A stretch of DNA of 64,000 nucleotides from an uncultured Erysipelotrichales bacterium (lineage in GTDB: Bacteria; Bacillota_I; Bacilli_A; Erysipelotrichales; Coprobacillaceae): assembly GCA_910579135.1 (NCBI GenBank), contig CAJTTM010000011.1, positions 1 through 64,000 of the forward strand, given 5' to 3'. Made by a program: the position numbers and the translations under genes. This document shows positions 17,196 to 25,234 of the stretch, piece by piece; within the stretch, counting starts at the first letter, position 1, and each line of letters begins with the position of its first letter. Under the pieces are notes generated by a model. That model was not told the DNA's origin. It did not search any database and worked only from the letters and a program-made list of their open reading frames with translations.

Positions 17196-18383
17196 ATGGA
17201 AAAGATTTTATTTACATCTGAATCAGTAACAGAAGGACACCCAGATAAAATGTGTGACGCTATTTCTGACGCAATATTAGATGAATTATTAAAACAAGAT
17301 CCACAAAGCAGAGTGGCTTGTGAAACTACAATTACTACGGGGTTAGTAATAGTTATGGGTGAAATTAGTACAAAAGCATATATTGATATTCCTAAAATCG
17401 TTCGTCAAACTATAAAAGATATTGGTTATACCAGTGGTGAATATGGGTTTGACGCTGATACCTGCGGTGTAATTACTACTATAGATGAACAATCAAAAGA
17501 TATTTCATTAGGTATTGATAAATCTTTTGAATTAAAACAAAATGATGTGACTGACAATGAACTTGAAATAATCGGTGCTGGAGACCAGGGCATGATGTTT
17601 GGATATGCAAGTAATGAAACTGCCGAATATATGCCCTACCCTATTTCATTAGCCCATAAACTCACATATAGATTAGCACAAGTCCGTAAAGAGGGAGTTT
17701 TGAATTATCTTAGACCAGATGGAAAAGCACAGGTAACGGTAGAATATGATAAAAATGAAAAGCCAATACGTATAGATTCAATTGTCATATCTACACAGCA
17801 TTACACAACTGTAACACAAGAAACTATACATAAAGATATTGAAAAACATGTAATTAGAGAGATTATTCCAGAAAATATGATAGACAAAGATACAAGACTA
17901 TTTATCAACCCTACTGGACGCTTTGTTATAGGAGGTCCTCATGGTGATAGTGGATTAACTGGACGAAAGATAATCGTAGATACCTATGGTGGATATGCTC
18001 GTCATGGTGGTGGTGCTTTTTCTGGAAAGGATTGCACAAAGGTAGACCGTTCTGCTGCTTATGCTGCAAGATATATAGCAAAAAATATAGTAGCTGCCGG
18101 ATTAGCTGATAAATGTGAAATTCAGTTATCTTATGCAATCGGTGTAGCTCAACCATTATCAATCTCAATAAACACTTTTGGAACAAGCAAATTATCAGAA
18201 GAAAAGTTAATATCTATTATCAGAAAAAATTTTGATTTACAACCTAATGGAATTATAAAAATGTTAGATTTACGTCGTCCAATATATAGACAAACTTCTG
18301 CATATGGACACTTTGGTCGAACAGACATTGATTTACCGTGGGAAAGATTGGATAAGGTTGCGGTTTTGAATCAGTATTTATAA
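17196..18383 (+). CDS. metK: S-adenosylmethionine synthetase, ICE cargo copy
   Basis: A 395-residue MetK of normal length making SAM from methionine and ATP. Signatures: GHPDKMCDAISDAILD, GAGDQGMMFGYA, GGPHGDSGLTGRK, GGGAFSGKD and the C-terminal RRPIYRQTSAYGHFGR. GHPDK shows M for the usual I and DAISD for DQISD, so it is diverged but looks active. Start ATG behind ACGGAGG. Last cargo gene; Tn916 backbone resumes with orf9. A host would normally have its own metK, so this copy is probably dedicated to the radical SAM enzyme (inference). Confidence 0.95.
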   Translation: MEKILFTSESVTEGHPDKMCDAISDAILDELLKQDPQSRVACETTITTGLVIVMGEISTKAYIDIPKIVRQTIKDIGYTSGEYGFDADTCGVITTIDEQSKDISLGIDKSFELKQNDVTDNELEIIGAGDQGMMFGYASNETAEYMPYPISLAHKLTYRLAQVRKEGVLNYLRPDGKAQVTVEYDKNEKPIRIDSIVISTQHYTTVTQETIHKDIEKHVIREIIPENMIDKDTRLFINPTGRFVIGGPHGDSGLTGRKIIVDTYGGYARHGGGAFSGKDCTKVDRSAAYAARYIAKNIVAAGLADKCEIQLSYAIGVAQPLSISINTFGTSKLSEEKLISIIRKNFDLQPNGIIKMLDLRRPIYRQTSAYGHFGRTDIDLPWERLDKVAVLNQYL

Positions 18384-18391
18384 TGTTAAAG

Positions 18392-18426
18392 AAGAAAGTG
18401 GAAGAATCTTATTTCTCCACTTTCTT
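18392..18426. terminator. Bidirectional terminator between metK and orf9
   Basis: Stem AAGAAAGTGGA (18392-18402) with TCCACTTTCTT (18416-18426). It overlaps the last codons of the convergent orf9. Confidence 0.6.
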
Positions 18427-18762
18427 AGATTTAATAATTCCATCAGCAACACTCTCCATGATAATTAAGTCTTTATTAGACATATTATCAAGTTGCTTTT
18501 CTAACTGTATTCTTCTGGTGCTTTTCACCAGATCAGAAGTAGGTAGGAAAAAAGCGTCTGCTGATACATTTAACAAATGAACAAGGTCATAAAACACCTG
18601 TAAACTTGGGTGTTGCCCCTTATTCTCAATATTCGTCAAATAGCGTGGGTCAATCTCAATCATTGCTCCCACCTGTTCACGGGTAAGACCTTGTTTTTTA
18701 CGAGCTTCTTTGATTGCAAGACCAAAGGCTCTGAAATCATACTTATCTTCTTTTTTACGCAT
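18409..18762 (-). CDS. orf9: Tn916 Orf9-like XRE/Cro repressor
   Basis: A 117-residue HTH protein: the Cro/C1 fold spans residues about 10-65 (FGLAIKEARKKQGLTREQVGAMIEIDPRYLTNIENKGQ). Tn916 Orf9 sits at the same place, in the same orientation opposite to orf7/orf8, and is thought to repress the downstream genes. The C-terminal half (SNKDLIIMESVADGIIKSKK) may dimerise. An inverted repeat just upstream is a candidate operator. Confidence 0.9.
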   Translation of the reverse strand: MRKKEDKYDFRAFGLAIKEARKKQGLTREQVGAMIEIDPRYLTNIENKGQHPSLQVFYDLVHLLNVSADAFFLPTSDLVKSTRRIQLEKQLDNMSNKDLIIMESVADGIIKSKKVEK

Positions 18763-18791
18763 ACTTAATCACCTCACTACATTTTACTGTT

Positions 18792-18811
18792 CCTGTTGAT
18801 TTTCTAACAGG
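18792..18811. promoter_or_regulatory. Inverted repeat upstream of orf9
   Basis: CCTGTT (18792-18797), 8 bases, AACAGG (18806-18811). It lies within the orf9 upstream region, so it is a plausible Orf9 autoregulatory operator. Confidence 0.45.
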
Positions 18812-18945
18812 TATAAAAAAACGTATAGTATGGTTTTTCAGTTCCTATTATGCATATAAGGTGAAAATGTACTGCTTAGCAGCAAATAAAAAAACCGCTA
18901 TCAACAGTACCGTTTTTGCGTGTCACAAAATATCTCTTTCCAGAT

Positions 18946-18972
18946 GGCGGTTGAAAAGCCGCCTTTTTCTTT
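18946..18972 (+). terminator. Rho-independent terminator/attenuator
   Basis: GGCGG (18946-18950), loop TTGAAAAG, CCGCC (18959-18963), followed by TTTTTCTTTTT. Confidence 0.7.
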
Positions 18973-19159
18973 TTCCATCAATAGAAAAACAGTATAATGG
19001 TTTTGGTTTAGCGGCTCTGGGAGGTAGCCGCATTGAAAGACCTGTATAATCGACAATCTTCAATATATCCGTTATTGTCAAAAAAATCCTAGCTTTCACA
19101 GCGGCACAATATACCCTTAAATATGTTTTTTCACATTACATAACAGGAACAATTTTTAA

Positions 19160-19201
19160 AGCACAAGAACAGCATTTCTTATATGCCCTTGTGCTTTTTT
19201 G
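19160..19201 (+). terminator. Rho-independent terminator/attenuator upstream of orf7
   Basis: AGCACAAG (19160-19167) pairs with CTTGTGCT (19188-19195), followed by a T-run. Confidence 0.7.
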
Positions 19202-19334
19202 CTGTTTAAAAATATTTTTCAAATTCTTTTCTGAAAACGCAACAAATAGCTGCTGCGTGGGTAGCTACTGTGCGGAAAGGGGGATAGAGGGAAAACACCC
19301 TCATTTACTCTCACGCAGAAAGGAGGTGAAAAAT

Positions 19335-19751
19335 ATGAAGTCATCTTCTTTCGAGCAGGCTATTCAAGCACAGTTTGATTGCCTTACGAAAAAAGTCATT
19401 AAGAGAGCAGCAATGAAGTATAAGCGTGATATTTCAAGACGCTTGCAGCATGAAGTTCCATTTTCTGAAATGTCAGATTTGGAATTGAATAAGGTTGGCG
19501 TTTATGACAAGTATTTAAGCGATTATACAGCGTTCAATGTTCTAGGCATGGAAGTACAAGTATCTGACGACCAGTTGAGCAAAGCACTCAAATGTTTACC
19601 AGAGAGAAAACGCAATATCATTTTGTTGTCATACTTTATGGATATGTCTGACGCAGAAATCGGAGAGCTTATGAATGTGGTTCGCTCCACTGTTTACCGT
19701 CACAGGACAAGCACTCTGGAAGAAATACGAAAAATAATGGAGGAGGAATAA
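19335..19751 (+). CDS. orf7: Tn916 Orf7-like sigma-70-family regulator
   Basis: 138 residues from ATG 19335, chosen because AAAGGAGGTGAAA lies directly upstream; the longer open frame into 19191 crosses a terminator. The C-terminal half is a sigma region 4 HTH (LSKALKCLPERKRNIILLSYFMDMSDAEIGELMNVVRSTVYRHR). In Tn916, Orf7 and Orf8 switch on the excision and transfer genes. Confidence 0.88.
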   Translation: MKSSSFEQAIQAQFDCLTKKVIKRAAMKYKRDISRRLQHEVPFSEMSDLELNKVGVYDKYLSDYTAFNVLGMEVQVSDDQLSKALKCLPERKRNIILLSYFMDMSDAEIGELMNVVRSTVYRHRTSTLEEIRKIMEEE

Positions 19752-19753
19752 AC

Positions 19754-19990
19754 GTGGATAATAGCACAAAACACATACCGTTTGCTGTGATTGTGGCGGC
19801 TACCAATGGTGATGAAACTGCAATACAGGAAATCTTGAAATTCTATGACGGTTACATATCAAAGTTAAGTTTAAGAAAATTGTATGACGAATACGGAAAT
19901 GTCTACATGGTAGTGGATTCTGAATTGAAAGGCAGAATACAGGCGGCGGTCATGGATATGATTGCAAACTTTGAAATTATCGTAATTTAA
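19754..19990 (+). CDS. orf8: Tn916 Orf8-like helix-turn-helix regulator
   Basis: 78 residues, GTG start 2 bases after the orf7 stop with GGAGGAAT upstream. Matches the Orf8 family (FAVIVAATNGDETAIQEILKFYDGYISKLSLR...), similar to the N-terminal region of sigma-like proteins. Works together with Orf7 in Tn916 regulation. Confidence 0.85.
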   Translation: MDNSTKHIPFAVIVAATNGDETAIQEILKFYDGYISKLSLRKLYDEYGNVYMVVDSELKGRIQAAVMDMIANFEIIVI

Positions 19991-20001
19991 CTATTCCGAT
20001 G

Positions 20002-20035
20002 AGCGGAGCTTTCCTCCCTTTCCCTCTGCTCCGCT
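20002..20035 (+). terminator. Hairpin after orf8
   Basis: AGCGGAGC (20002-20009) and GCTCCGCT (20028-20035). No long T-run follows, so it may be a weak terminator or an RNA stem. Confidence 0.45.
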
Positions 20036-20120
20036 TGTCAATCTATGAAAGTCTATTATTTCAGATAATGGATTTTCACAGACTGACAAACACAGTCGAG
20101 TGTTCTTTGACAACTGAATA

Positions 20121-20347
20121 AAGCAATCAGATACGTTTGATATGCAGCGAGCCGACGGATATTGTACGCCATGACCTTTCAAAACAAAGTGAGCGATTCA
20201 TGCAATGATCTGTAAGCGACTTTTGGAATGGTCGCTTAGCCATGACCTGTATATCTGAATAATGATACACTCGCATGGTGCGATTCTGCCCATAGGAATG
20301 GGAATGGTGAAAATCCAGTGGAGCTTGCTAAAGCCATCTGATTGCTT
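20121..20347 (+). ncRNA. Candidate structured RNA between orf8 and the excision genes
   Basis: A 12-base perfect complement closes the region: AAGCAATCAGAT (20121-20132) and ATCTGATTGCTT (20336-20347). Inside are further stems: TAAGCGAC/GTCGCTTA (20213-20220/20231-20238), CCCAT/ATGGG (20289-20293/20298-20302), and the direct repeat GCCATGACCT on both sides of the central hairpin. There is no protein gene in this 227-base stretch. Orientation is assumed to follow orf7-orf8-int. Confidence 0.45.
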
Positions 20348-20472
20348 ATACAACACCTTAAATCAACATTTTGCAAGAAACAATTATCTTAATAGAGCTT
20401 TTTTGCCTGTAATTTGATATAATGATAGACAGATATTGAGGTTTCCTTATCTAGTCTATGGAAAGGAGGACT

Positions 20473-20667
20473 ATGATTACTGTAACAAAAAAAGATTTAA
20501 TAGCACTAGGTTATGGAACTTCTTTTGCAGCGGACATCATAAGAGAATCAAAAAAACTTATGATTGCCAAAGGGCATACTTACTATCAGTCACGAAAACT
20601 AGACAGAGTACCCAAAGAAGCTGTTGAAGAATTATTGGGAATAACATTATCAGAAAAACAAGATTGA
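20473..20667 (+). CDS. DUF3173-family protein, probable excision partner
   Basis: 64 residues from ATG 20473, directly behind GAAAGGAGGA. MITVTKKDLIALGYGTSFAADIIRESKKLM...VPKEAVEELLGI is a DUF3173-type winged/HTH-like protein commonly found immediately before ICE integrases. It stands where Tn916 has xis but is unrelated to Tn916 Xis. A role as recombination directionality factor is inference from position. Confidence 0.75.
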   Translation: MITVTKKDLIALGYGTSFAADIIRESKKLMIAKGHTYYQSRKLDRVPKEAVEELLGITLSEKQD

Positions 20668-20702
20668 TTGTACTTCTTGCATATCATGTAAGGAGTGAAA
20701 TC

Positions 20703-21893
20703 ATGGCAAAAGACCCTATTAAGAAAGCAAATAACGGAACATATTATTTTAGAGCCAATCTAGGCTACAATCCTATTACTGGAAAACAGATACAGAAATA
20801 CCGTAGTGGATTTAAAACCAAAAAGGAAGCAAGAGAAGAATACTCAAAACTGGTGTTAGCTTCTACTGAAGAACTGACCGAGAAAAAGAAGAAAATTTCT
20901 TTTCAGCAGTTTATCGAGGAAACTTACCTACCGTGGTATAAAACGCAGGTAAAGGAAAGCACTTATATCAATTGTTGCTCTACCATCAAGAAGCATTTTT
21001 CATATTTTTACAAGATGGCGACTGATGAAATAGAGCCTATCCATGTTCAGAACTGGCAGCTAAAACTTGCAAAAGAATTTAGTCCAAATTATATCCGTAT
21101 CGTACAGGGTATGCTCTCTATCGCATTTGACAGGGCGATTGTTCTTGGAATTGCGAAAAAGAATCCCTCACGAATGATTGGAAATATCAAAAGCAAGAAA
21201 ACAAAAGTAGACTTCTGGACACTGGAAGAATTTCAGAAAGTAATTTCCTTACTGTACAAGGGTGATTACTACGAACATTACCTGTTTATGTCGTTCTGGC
21301 TGCTATTTATGACAGGTATGCGTATTGGCGAAGCGGCTGCTCTGCACTGGTCGGACATTGATTTTGAAACAGGTCTGTTAAGCATAACGAAAACCTTGTA
21401 CTACAAAACTATGACGGACTATAAATTCGTTGAACCAAAAACGCAAGCCAGTATTCGTACAATTTATATTGACGCTGACACTCTCAATGAGTTAAAGGCT
21501 TGGAAAAAGGTTCAGCAGCAGGTTCTTCCTAAATGCGAATTGGTATTAAGCTACAACGGTACACCTACCAGCAAGACCACACTTCCCAGAGCATTAGAAA
21601 AGCTGGCTGGACTGGCTGGCGTACACCGTATCAAGATTCATGCGTTAAGACATTCTCACGCTTCACTGCTTACCAGCATGGGTGAGAATCCTTTGCTTAT
21701 CAAAGAACGTCTAGGGCATGAAAAAATCCAGACGACATTAGGAACATACGGACATTTATATCCGAACACGAATCTTGAAGTTGCCAACAAATTGACTGGT
21801 ATTTTGCAATATACACCTGCTTCACAAAGCGTTGCAAATTATACGAGCAACCAACATACTGCTGTCTATCACAGAGAAGTTAATGAAAAATAA
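20703..21893 (+). CDS. int: Tyrosine-recombinase integrase, guaA-specific type
   Basis: 396 residues from ATG 20703 (GTAAGGAG upstream). N-terminal arm-binding AP2-like domain (NNGTYYFRANLGYNP...KTKKEA), SAM-like core-binding domain (about residues 62-150) and catalytic domain with R in GMRIGEA, HALRHSHAS and the terminal GTYGHLYPN holding the tyrosine nucleophile. Intact. It ends 75 bases from the guaA stop on the opposite strand, indicating recombination at the guaA 3' end. Confidence 0.93.
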   Translation: MAKDPIKKANNGTYYFRANLGYNPITGKQIQKYRSGFKTKKEAREEYSKLVLASTEELTEKKKKISFQQFIEETYLPWYKTQVKESTYINCCSTIKKHFSYFYKMATDEIEPIHVQNWQLKLAKEFSPNYIRIVQGMLSIAFDRAIVLGIAKKNPSRMIGNIKSKKTKVDFWTLEEFQKVISLLYKGDYYEHYLFMSFWLLFMTGMRIGEAAALHWSDIDFETGLLSITKTLYYKTMTDYKFVEPKTQASIRTIYIDADTLNELKAWKKVQQQVLPKCELVLSYNGTPTSKTTLPRALEKLAGLAGVHRIKIHALRHSHASLLTSMGENPLLIKERLGHEKIQTTLGTYGHLYPNTNLEVANKLTGILQYTPASQSVANYTSNQHTAVYHREVNEK

Positions 21894-21922
21894 TGCAATC
21901 GTAATGCAATTCTATAAAGGAA

Positions 21923-21960
21923 AAGCTGTAAAACCCTTGTAGATAAAGGCTTTACAGCTT
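21923..21960. terminator. Hairpin between int and guaA
   Basis: AAGCTGTAAA (21923-21932) and TTTACAGCTT (21951-21960). Symmetric stem at the end of the convergent int and guaA genes; no strong T-run. Confidence 0.5.
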
Positions 21961-21990
21961 AGCTCCAACTATTCGAATTCTATAGTTCCT
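21961..21990. other. Probable ICE right attachment site (attR) in guaA
   Basis: Int is followed by the end of guaA (minus strand, last residues GTIEFE and stop at 21969-21971). Island integration at the guaA 3' end is a known site choice, and the gene end is preserved here so guaA stays functional. The other copy of the core is not seen in the window, so the exact core cannot be set. Confidence 0.55.
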
Positions 21991-23513
21991 GGTGGCTTAG
22001 ATGTAATATCATAGAATACTCTATTGACACCACGAACTTCATTAATAATTCTAGACATAACCTTATTCAAAACATCATATGGAATCTGTGCTGCTTCTGC
22101 AGTCATAAAATCAATTGTATTCACTGCACGTAATGCAACTGCATAATCATAAGTTCTTTCATCACCCATAACACCAACAGAACGCATATTTGTAAGAGCT
22201 GCAAAGTATTGACCAATACTTCTATCAAGATCAGCATCCGCAATTTCTTCTCTATAAATAGCATCTGCATCTTGTACAATTCTTACCTTTTCTTCAGTCA
22301 CTTCACCAATAATTCTAATACCAAGACCAGGTCCTGGGAAAGGTTGTCTAAATACTAAATATTCAGGAATATCTAATTCCAAACCAACTTTACGAACTTC
22401 ATCCTTAAACAAATCTCTTAAAGGTTCAATGATTTCTTTAAAATCAACATGATCTGGTAAACCACCAACATTATGATGAGATTTGATAACTGCAGACTCT
22501 CCACCAAGGCCACTTTCTACAACATCAGGATAAATTGTTCCTTGAACCAAGAAATCAACGGCACCAATTTTCTTCGCTTCTTCTTCAAAAACACGAATAA
22601 ACTCTTCACCAATAATCTTTCTCTTTTGTTCAGGTTCAGTTACACCTTTTAACTTCTCATAATATCTTTGTTGAGCATTGACTCTAATAAAGTTTAACTC
22701 ATAATTTCCATTAGGACCAAAAACAGCTTCAACTTCATCACCTTCATTTTTACGAAGTAAACCATGATCAACAAACACACAAGTCAATTGATTACCAATC
22801 GCTTTAGATAAAAGAACTGCTGCAACAGAAGAATCAACACCACCAGATAAAGCACATAAAACTCTACCATTACCAACTTTTTCTCTAATCGCTTTAATTT
22901 GTTCCTCTACAAAAGCATCCATCTTCCAATCAGCTTGACATCTACATACATTCAAAACAAAGTTAGATAACATTTTCTTACCTTCTTGAGTATGTAAAAC
23001 CTCAGGATGGAATTGTATACCATATAAATTCTTATATTTATTCTCATAGGCCGCAACAGGACAATCTGGTGTCGTCGCAACAATTTTAAAATCAGGAGCA
23101 ATCTTAGAAATATAATCAGTATGACTCATCCAACAAATACTTTCTTTCTCTACATTTGTAAATAAAGGAGAACTATTATCAACAGTTAAATGAGATTTCC
23201 CATACTCTCTAACATTAGCTTTTTCAACTTTACCACCAAGTAAATGTTGCATTAACTGTGCCCCATAACAAAGTCCAAGTACTGGTATACCTAATTCAAA
23301 TAATTCCTTAGAATAAGTGGCAGCCCCTTCTTCATAACAACTATTAGGACCACCAGTTAAAATAATCCCTTTAGGATTCATTGCTTTAATTTGTTCAATA
23401 TCTGTTTTATATGAATAAATCTCACAATAAACATTACATTCACGAACTCTACGAGCAACTAATTGATTATATTGACCACCAAAATCCAATACAATAACTA
23501 ACTCTCTTTTCAC
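21969..23513 (-). CDS. guaA: GMP synthase (glutamine-hydrolysing)
   Basis: 514 residues. N-terminal class I glutamine amidotransferase with catalytic GLCYGAQ (Cys) and FHPEV (His), then the ATP pyrophosphatase domain with the SGGVDSS P-loop at about residue 225, and the C-terminal dimerisation domain ending KPPGTIEFE. Converts XMP to GMP. Lies 11 bases after purA, forming a purine nucleotide pair. Its 3' end is the ICE attachment site. Confidence 0.97.
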   Translation of the reverse strand: MKRELVIVLDFGGQYNQLVARRVRECNVYCEIYSYKTDIEQIKAMNPKGIILTGGPNSCYEEGAATYSKELFELGIPVLGLCYGAQLMQHLLGGKVEKANVREYGKSHLTVDNSSPLFTNVEKESICWMSHTDYISKIAPDFKIVATTPDCPVAAYENKYKNLYGIQFHPEVLHTQEGKKMLSNFVLNVCRCQADWKMDAFVEEQIKAIREKVGNGRVLCALSGGVDSSVAAVLLSKAIGNQLTCVFVDHGLLRKNEGDEVEAVFGPNGNYELNFIRVNAQQRYYEKLKGVTEPEQKRKIIGEEFIRVFEEEAKKIGAVDFLVQGTIYPDVVESGLGGESAVIKSHHNVGGLPDHVDFKEIIEPLRDLFKDEVRKVGLELDIPEYLVFRQPFPGPGLGIRIIGEVTEEKVRIVQDADAIYREEIADADLDRSIGQYFAALTNMRSVGVMGDERTYDYAVALRAVNTIDFMTAEAAQIPYDVLNKVMSRIINEVRGVNRVFYDITSKPPGTIEFE

Positions 23514-23524
23514 GCTCTCCCTCC

Positions 23525-24811
23525 TTAAAATTCAATATCTTTTAATACAACAGTTTGTTTACGATCTGGACCAACAGAGAACATAACAACTGGACAATGA
23601 ATCAATTCTTCAATTCTTCTAATATACTTTTGACAATTCACAGGTAATTCATCAAAAGAAGTCACTTGAGTAATATCTTCACTCCATCCAGGCATCTCTT
23701 CATACACTGGTTCACATCTTTCAATATCCTTAATTGTAGAAGGTAAACCATAAATTTCTTTACCATCTAAACGATAAGCCTTACAAATCTTAACTGTTTC
23801 AAAACCACTTAAAACATCTAATAACATCAAACTAATACCAGTTAAACTAGACATTCTTCTTGATTGATTAACAACAACTGCATCAAACCATCCAGTTCTT
23901 CTTGCTCTTTGAGTGACTGTTCCATATTCATGACCTCTTTGACGAATCAATTCACCATCTTCATCAAATAACTCAGTCGGGAAAGGACCAGCACCAACTC
24001 TTGTTGTATAAGCTTTGATAATCCCAATAGCTTCTTTAATATATAAAGGACCAATACCAGCACCTTCACTCACTCCATTAGCACCTGGATGAGAACTTGT
24101 AACAAATGGATAAGTTCCATAATCAATATCAAGCATAGCACCTTGTGCTCCTTCAAATAAAACCTTTTTATCTTCTCTTAAATATTCATCTAATAACATA
24201 CCAGTATCACAAACAGAAGGTTTAATGATTTTTGCATATTCCTTATATTCCTCAAAAATCTCTTCAATAGTAAACATATCCCCTAACTCAGGATATTCAG
24301 CAACCTTCATTGGGAAAGTTTCTTTCAATCTTTCTAAGAAAAGTTTTTCATCCACAAACTCACCCATTCTAATACCAATACGACTATATTTATCAATATA
24401 AGTAGGACCAATACCTCTCTTTGTTGTACCAATACTATTTTCACCTTTACGTTTTTCTTGTAAAGCATCAATTTCTAAATGATAAGGTAAGATAACATGA
24501 CATCTATCACTTAATCTGATTTTACTTGTATCAATACCTGCATCATTTAAATACTTCACTTCTTCTAGAAATGCCTTTGGATTCACAACCATTCCATTTC
24601 CCATGATAACTTCATGTCCACTAAAAATACCAGATGGTATTAACTTTAAAGCAAACTTCTTTCCATCATATACAATTGTATGCCCAGCATTATTTCCACC
24701 AGCATAACGAACAACAACATCAGCTTTCTGTGCAAGATAATCAGTAACTTTTCCTTTACCTTCATCTCCCCACATACTACCTACTACTACTACTCCTGCC
24801 ATAACTAACAC
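23525..24811 (-). CDS. purA: Adenylosuccinate synthetase
   Basis: 428 residues; first step from IMP to AMP using GTP and aspartate. GSMWGDEGKGK at residues about 11-21, the GNNAGHTI loop, FEGAQG and TTRVGAGPFPTE are all present. Full-length. Start TTG or the ATG two codons later (MAGVVVVGS) is possible; the ATG fits family starts better. First gene of purA-guaA. Confidence 0.97.
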   Translation of the reverse strand: MLVMAGVVVVGSMWGDEGKGKVTDYLAQKADVVVRYAGGNNAGHTIVYDGKKFALKLIPSGIFSGHEVIMGNGMVVNPKAFLEEVKYLNDAGIDTSKIRLSDRCHVILPYHLEIDALQEKRKGENSIGTTKRGIGPTYIDKYSRIGIRMGEFVDEKLFLERLKETFPMKVAEYPELGDMFTIEEIFEEYKEYAKIIKPSVCDTGMLLDEYLREDKKVLFEGAQGAMLDIDYGTYPFVTSSHPGANGVSEGAGIGPLYIKEAIGIIKAYTTRVGAGPFPTELFDEDGELIRQRGHEYGTVTQRARRTGWFDAVVVNQSRRMSSLTGISLMLLDVLSGFETVKICKAYRLDGKEIYGLPSTIKDIERCEPVYEEMPGWSEDITQVTSFDELPVNCQKYIRRIEELIHCPVVMFSVGPDRKQTVVLKDIEF

Positions 24812-24884
24812 TCCTTATTATTAATGTTACGCACTTATTGTACACTATATTGTCTAAAAATACTAGGAAAAAGAAAAGAAAACA

Positions 24885-25094
24885 ACGAGAAAAAAGAAAA
24901 AGGACAGGACCCCAAACCTGTTCTTTTTCTTTCGTAACATTCAGCTTTGATATGATGATTTTTGAAGGAAGGAAATAAGAAATGTATTCTTATTTAAGAA
25001 ATATATATAGCTAAATGTTAACTTTATTATTTTATTATGATTCTATATGATACTCATATATCATATCCCCAAGTTGTCCCTCTTCTCTAAGGAC
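24885..25094 (-). ncRNA. Candidate small RNA between purA and cinA
   Basis: A near-consensus promoter (25101-25128) points leftward and, about 205 bases on, a strong terminator (24893-24932) follows, with no ORF longer than a few codons in between. The predicted RNA contains hairpins TGTCC/GGGACA near its 5' end and ATATGATA/TATCATAT next to it. A CcpA-type cre site lies about 90-100 bases upstream of the predicted start. Not recognised as 6S, tmRNA or SRP RNA. Confidence 0.5.
24893..24932. terminator. Terminator of the candidate sRNA
   Basis: AAGGACAGG pairs with CCTGTTCTT across a short loop, embedded in A-rich and T-rich flanks so that it can act in both directions. Confidence 0.8.
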
Positions 25095-25100
25095 ACCTAC

Positions 25101-25128
25101 ATTATATAATCTTTCTTACATTTTTCAA
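25101..25128 (-). promoter_or_regulatory. Promoter of the candidate sRNA
   Basis: Minus strand -35 TTGAAA (25123-25128), 16-base spacer, -10 TATAAT (25101-25106). Confidence 0.65.
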
Positions 25129-25181
25129 CAAAAAAATTAAAATTCTTCTCATTTTATCAATGTTTTTTATACTTTTTAGTC

Positions 25182-25197
25182 TTGGAAACGTTTTCAA
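25182..25197. promoter_or_regulatory. cre-like catabolite-control site
   Basis: TTGGAAACGTTTTCAA, a palindrome fitting the CcpA cre consensus (TGNNANCGNNNNCA). It lies upstream of the sRNA promoter and just downstream of cinA, with no other gene start close by. Confidence 0.6.
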
Positions 25198-25234
25198 ATC
25201 CAAAGGCTGGTTATAATTTTTAAAAGTATGGTAT

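Larger units (their letters stand above)
18763..19334 (+). other. Regulatory gap between orf9 and orf7
   Basis: No credible protein gene; the open frames here are short and lack ribosome sites. It holds the orf9 operator candidate and two strong terminator hairpins (18946-18972 and 19160-19200). Matching the Tn916 layout, transcription into orf7-orf8-int would be throttled here. Confidence 0.5.

Noticed and set aside
19191..19334. Longer orf7 start
   Set aside because: The extension begins inside a terminator hairpin and lacks a ribosome site; ATG 19335 has a perfect AAAGGAGGTGA.
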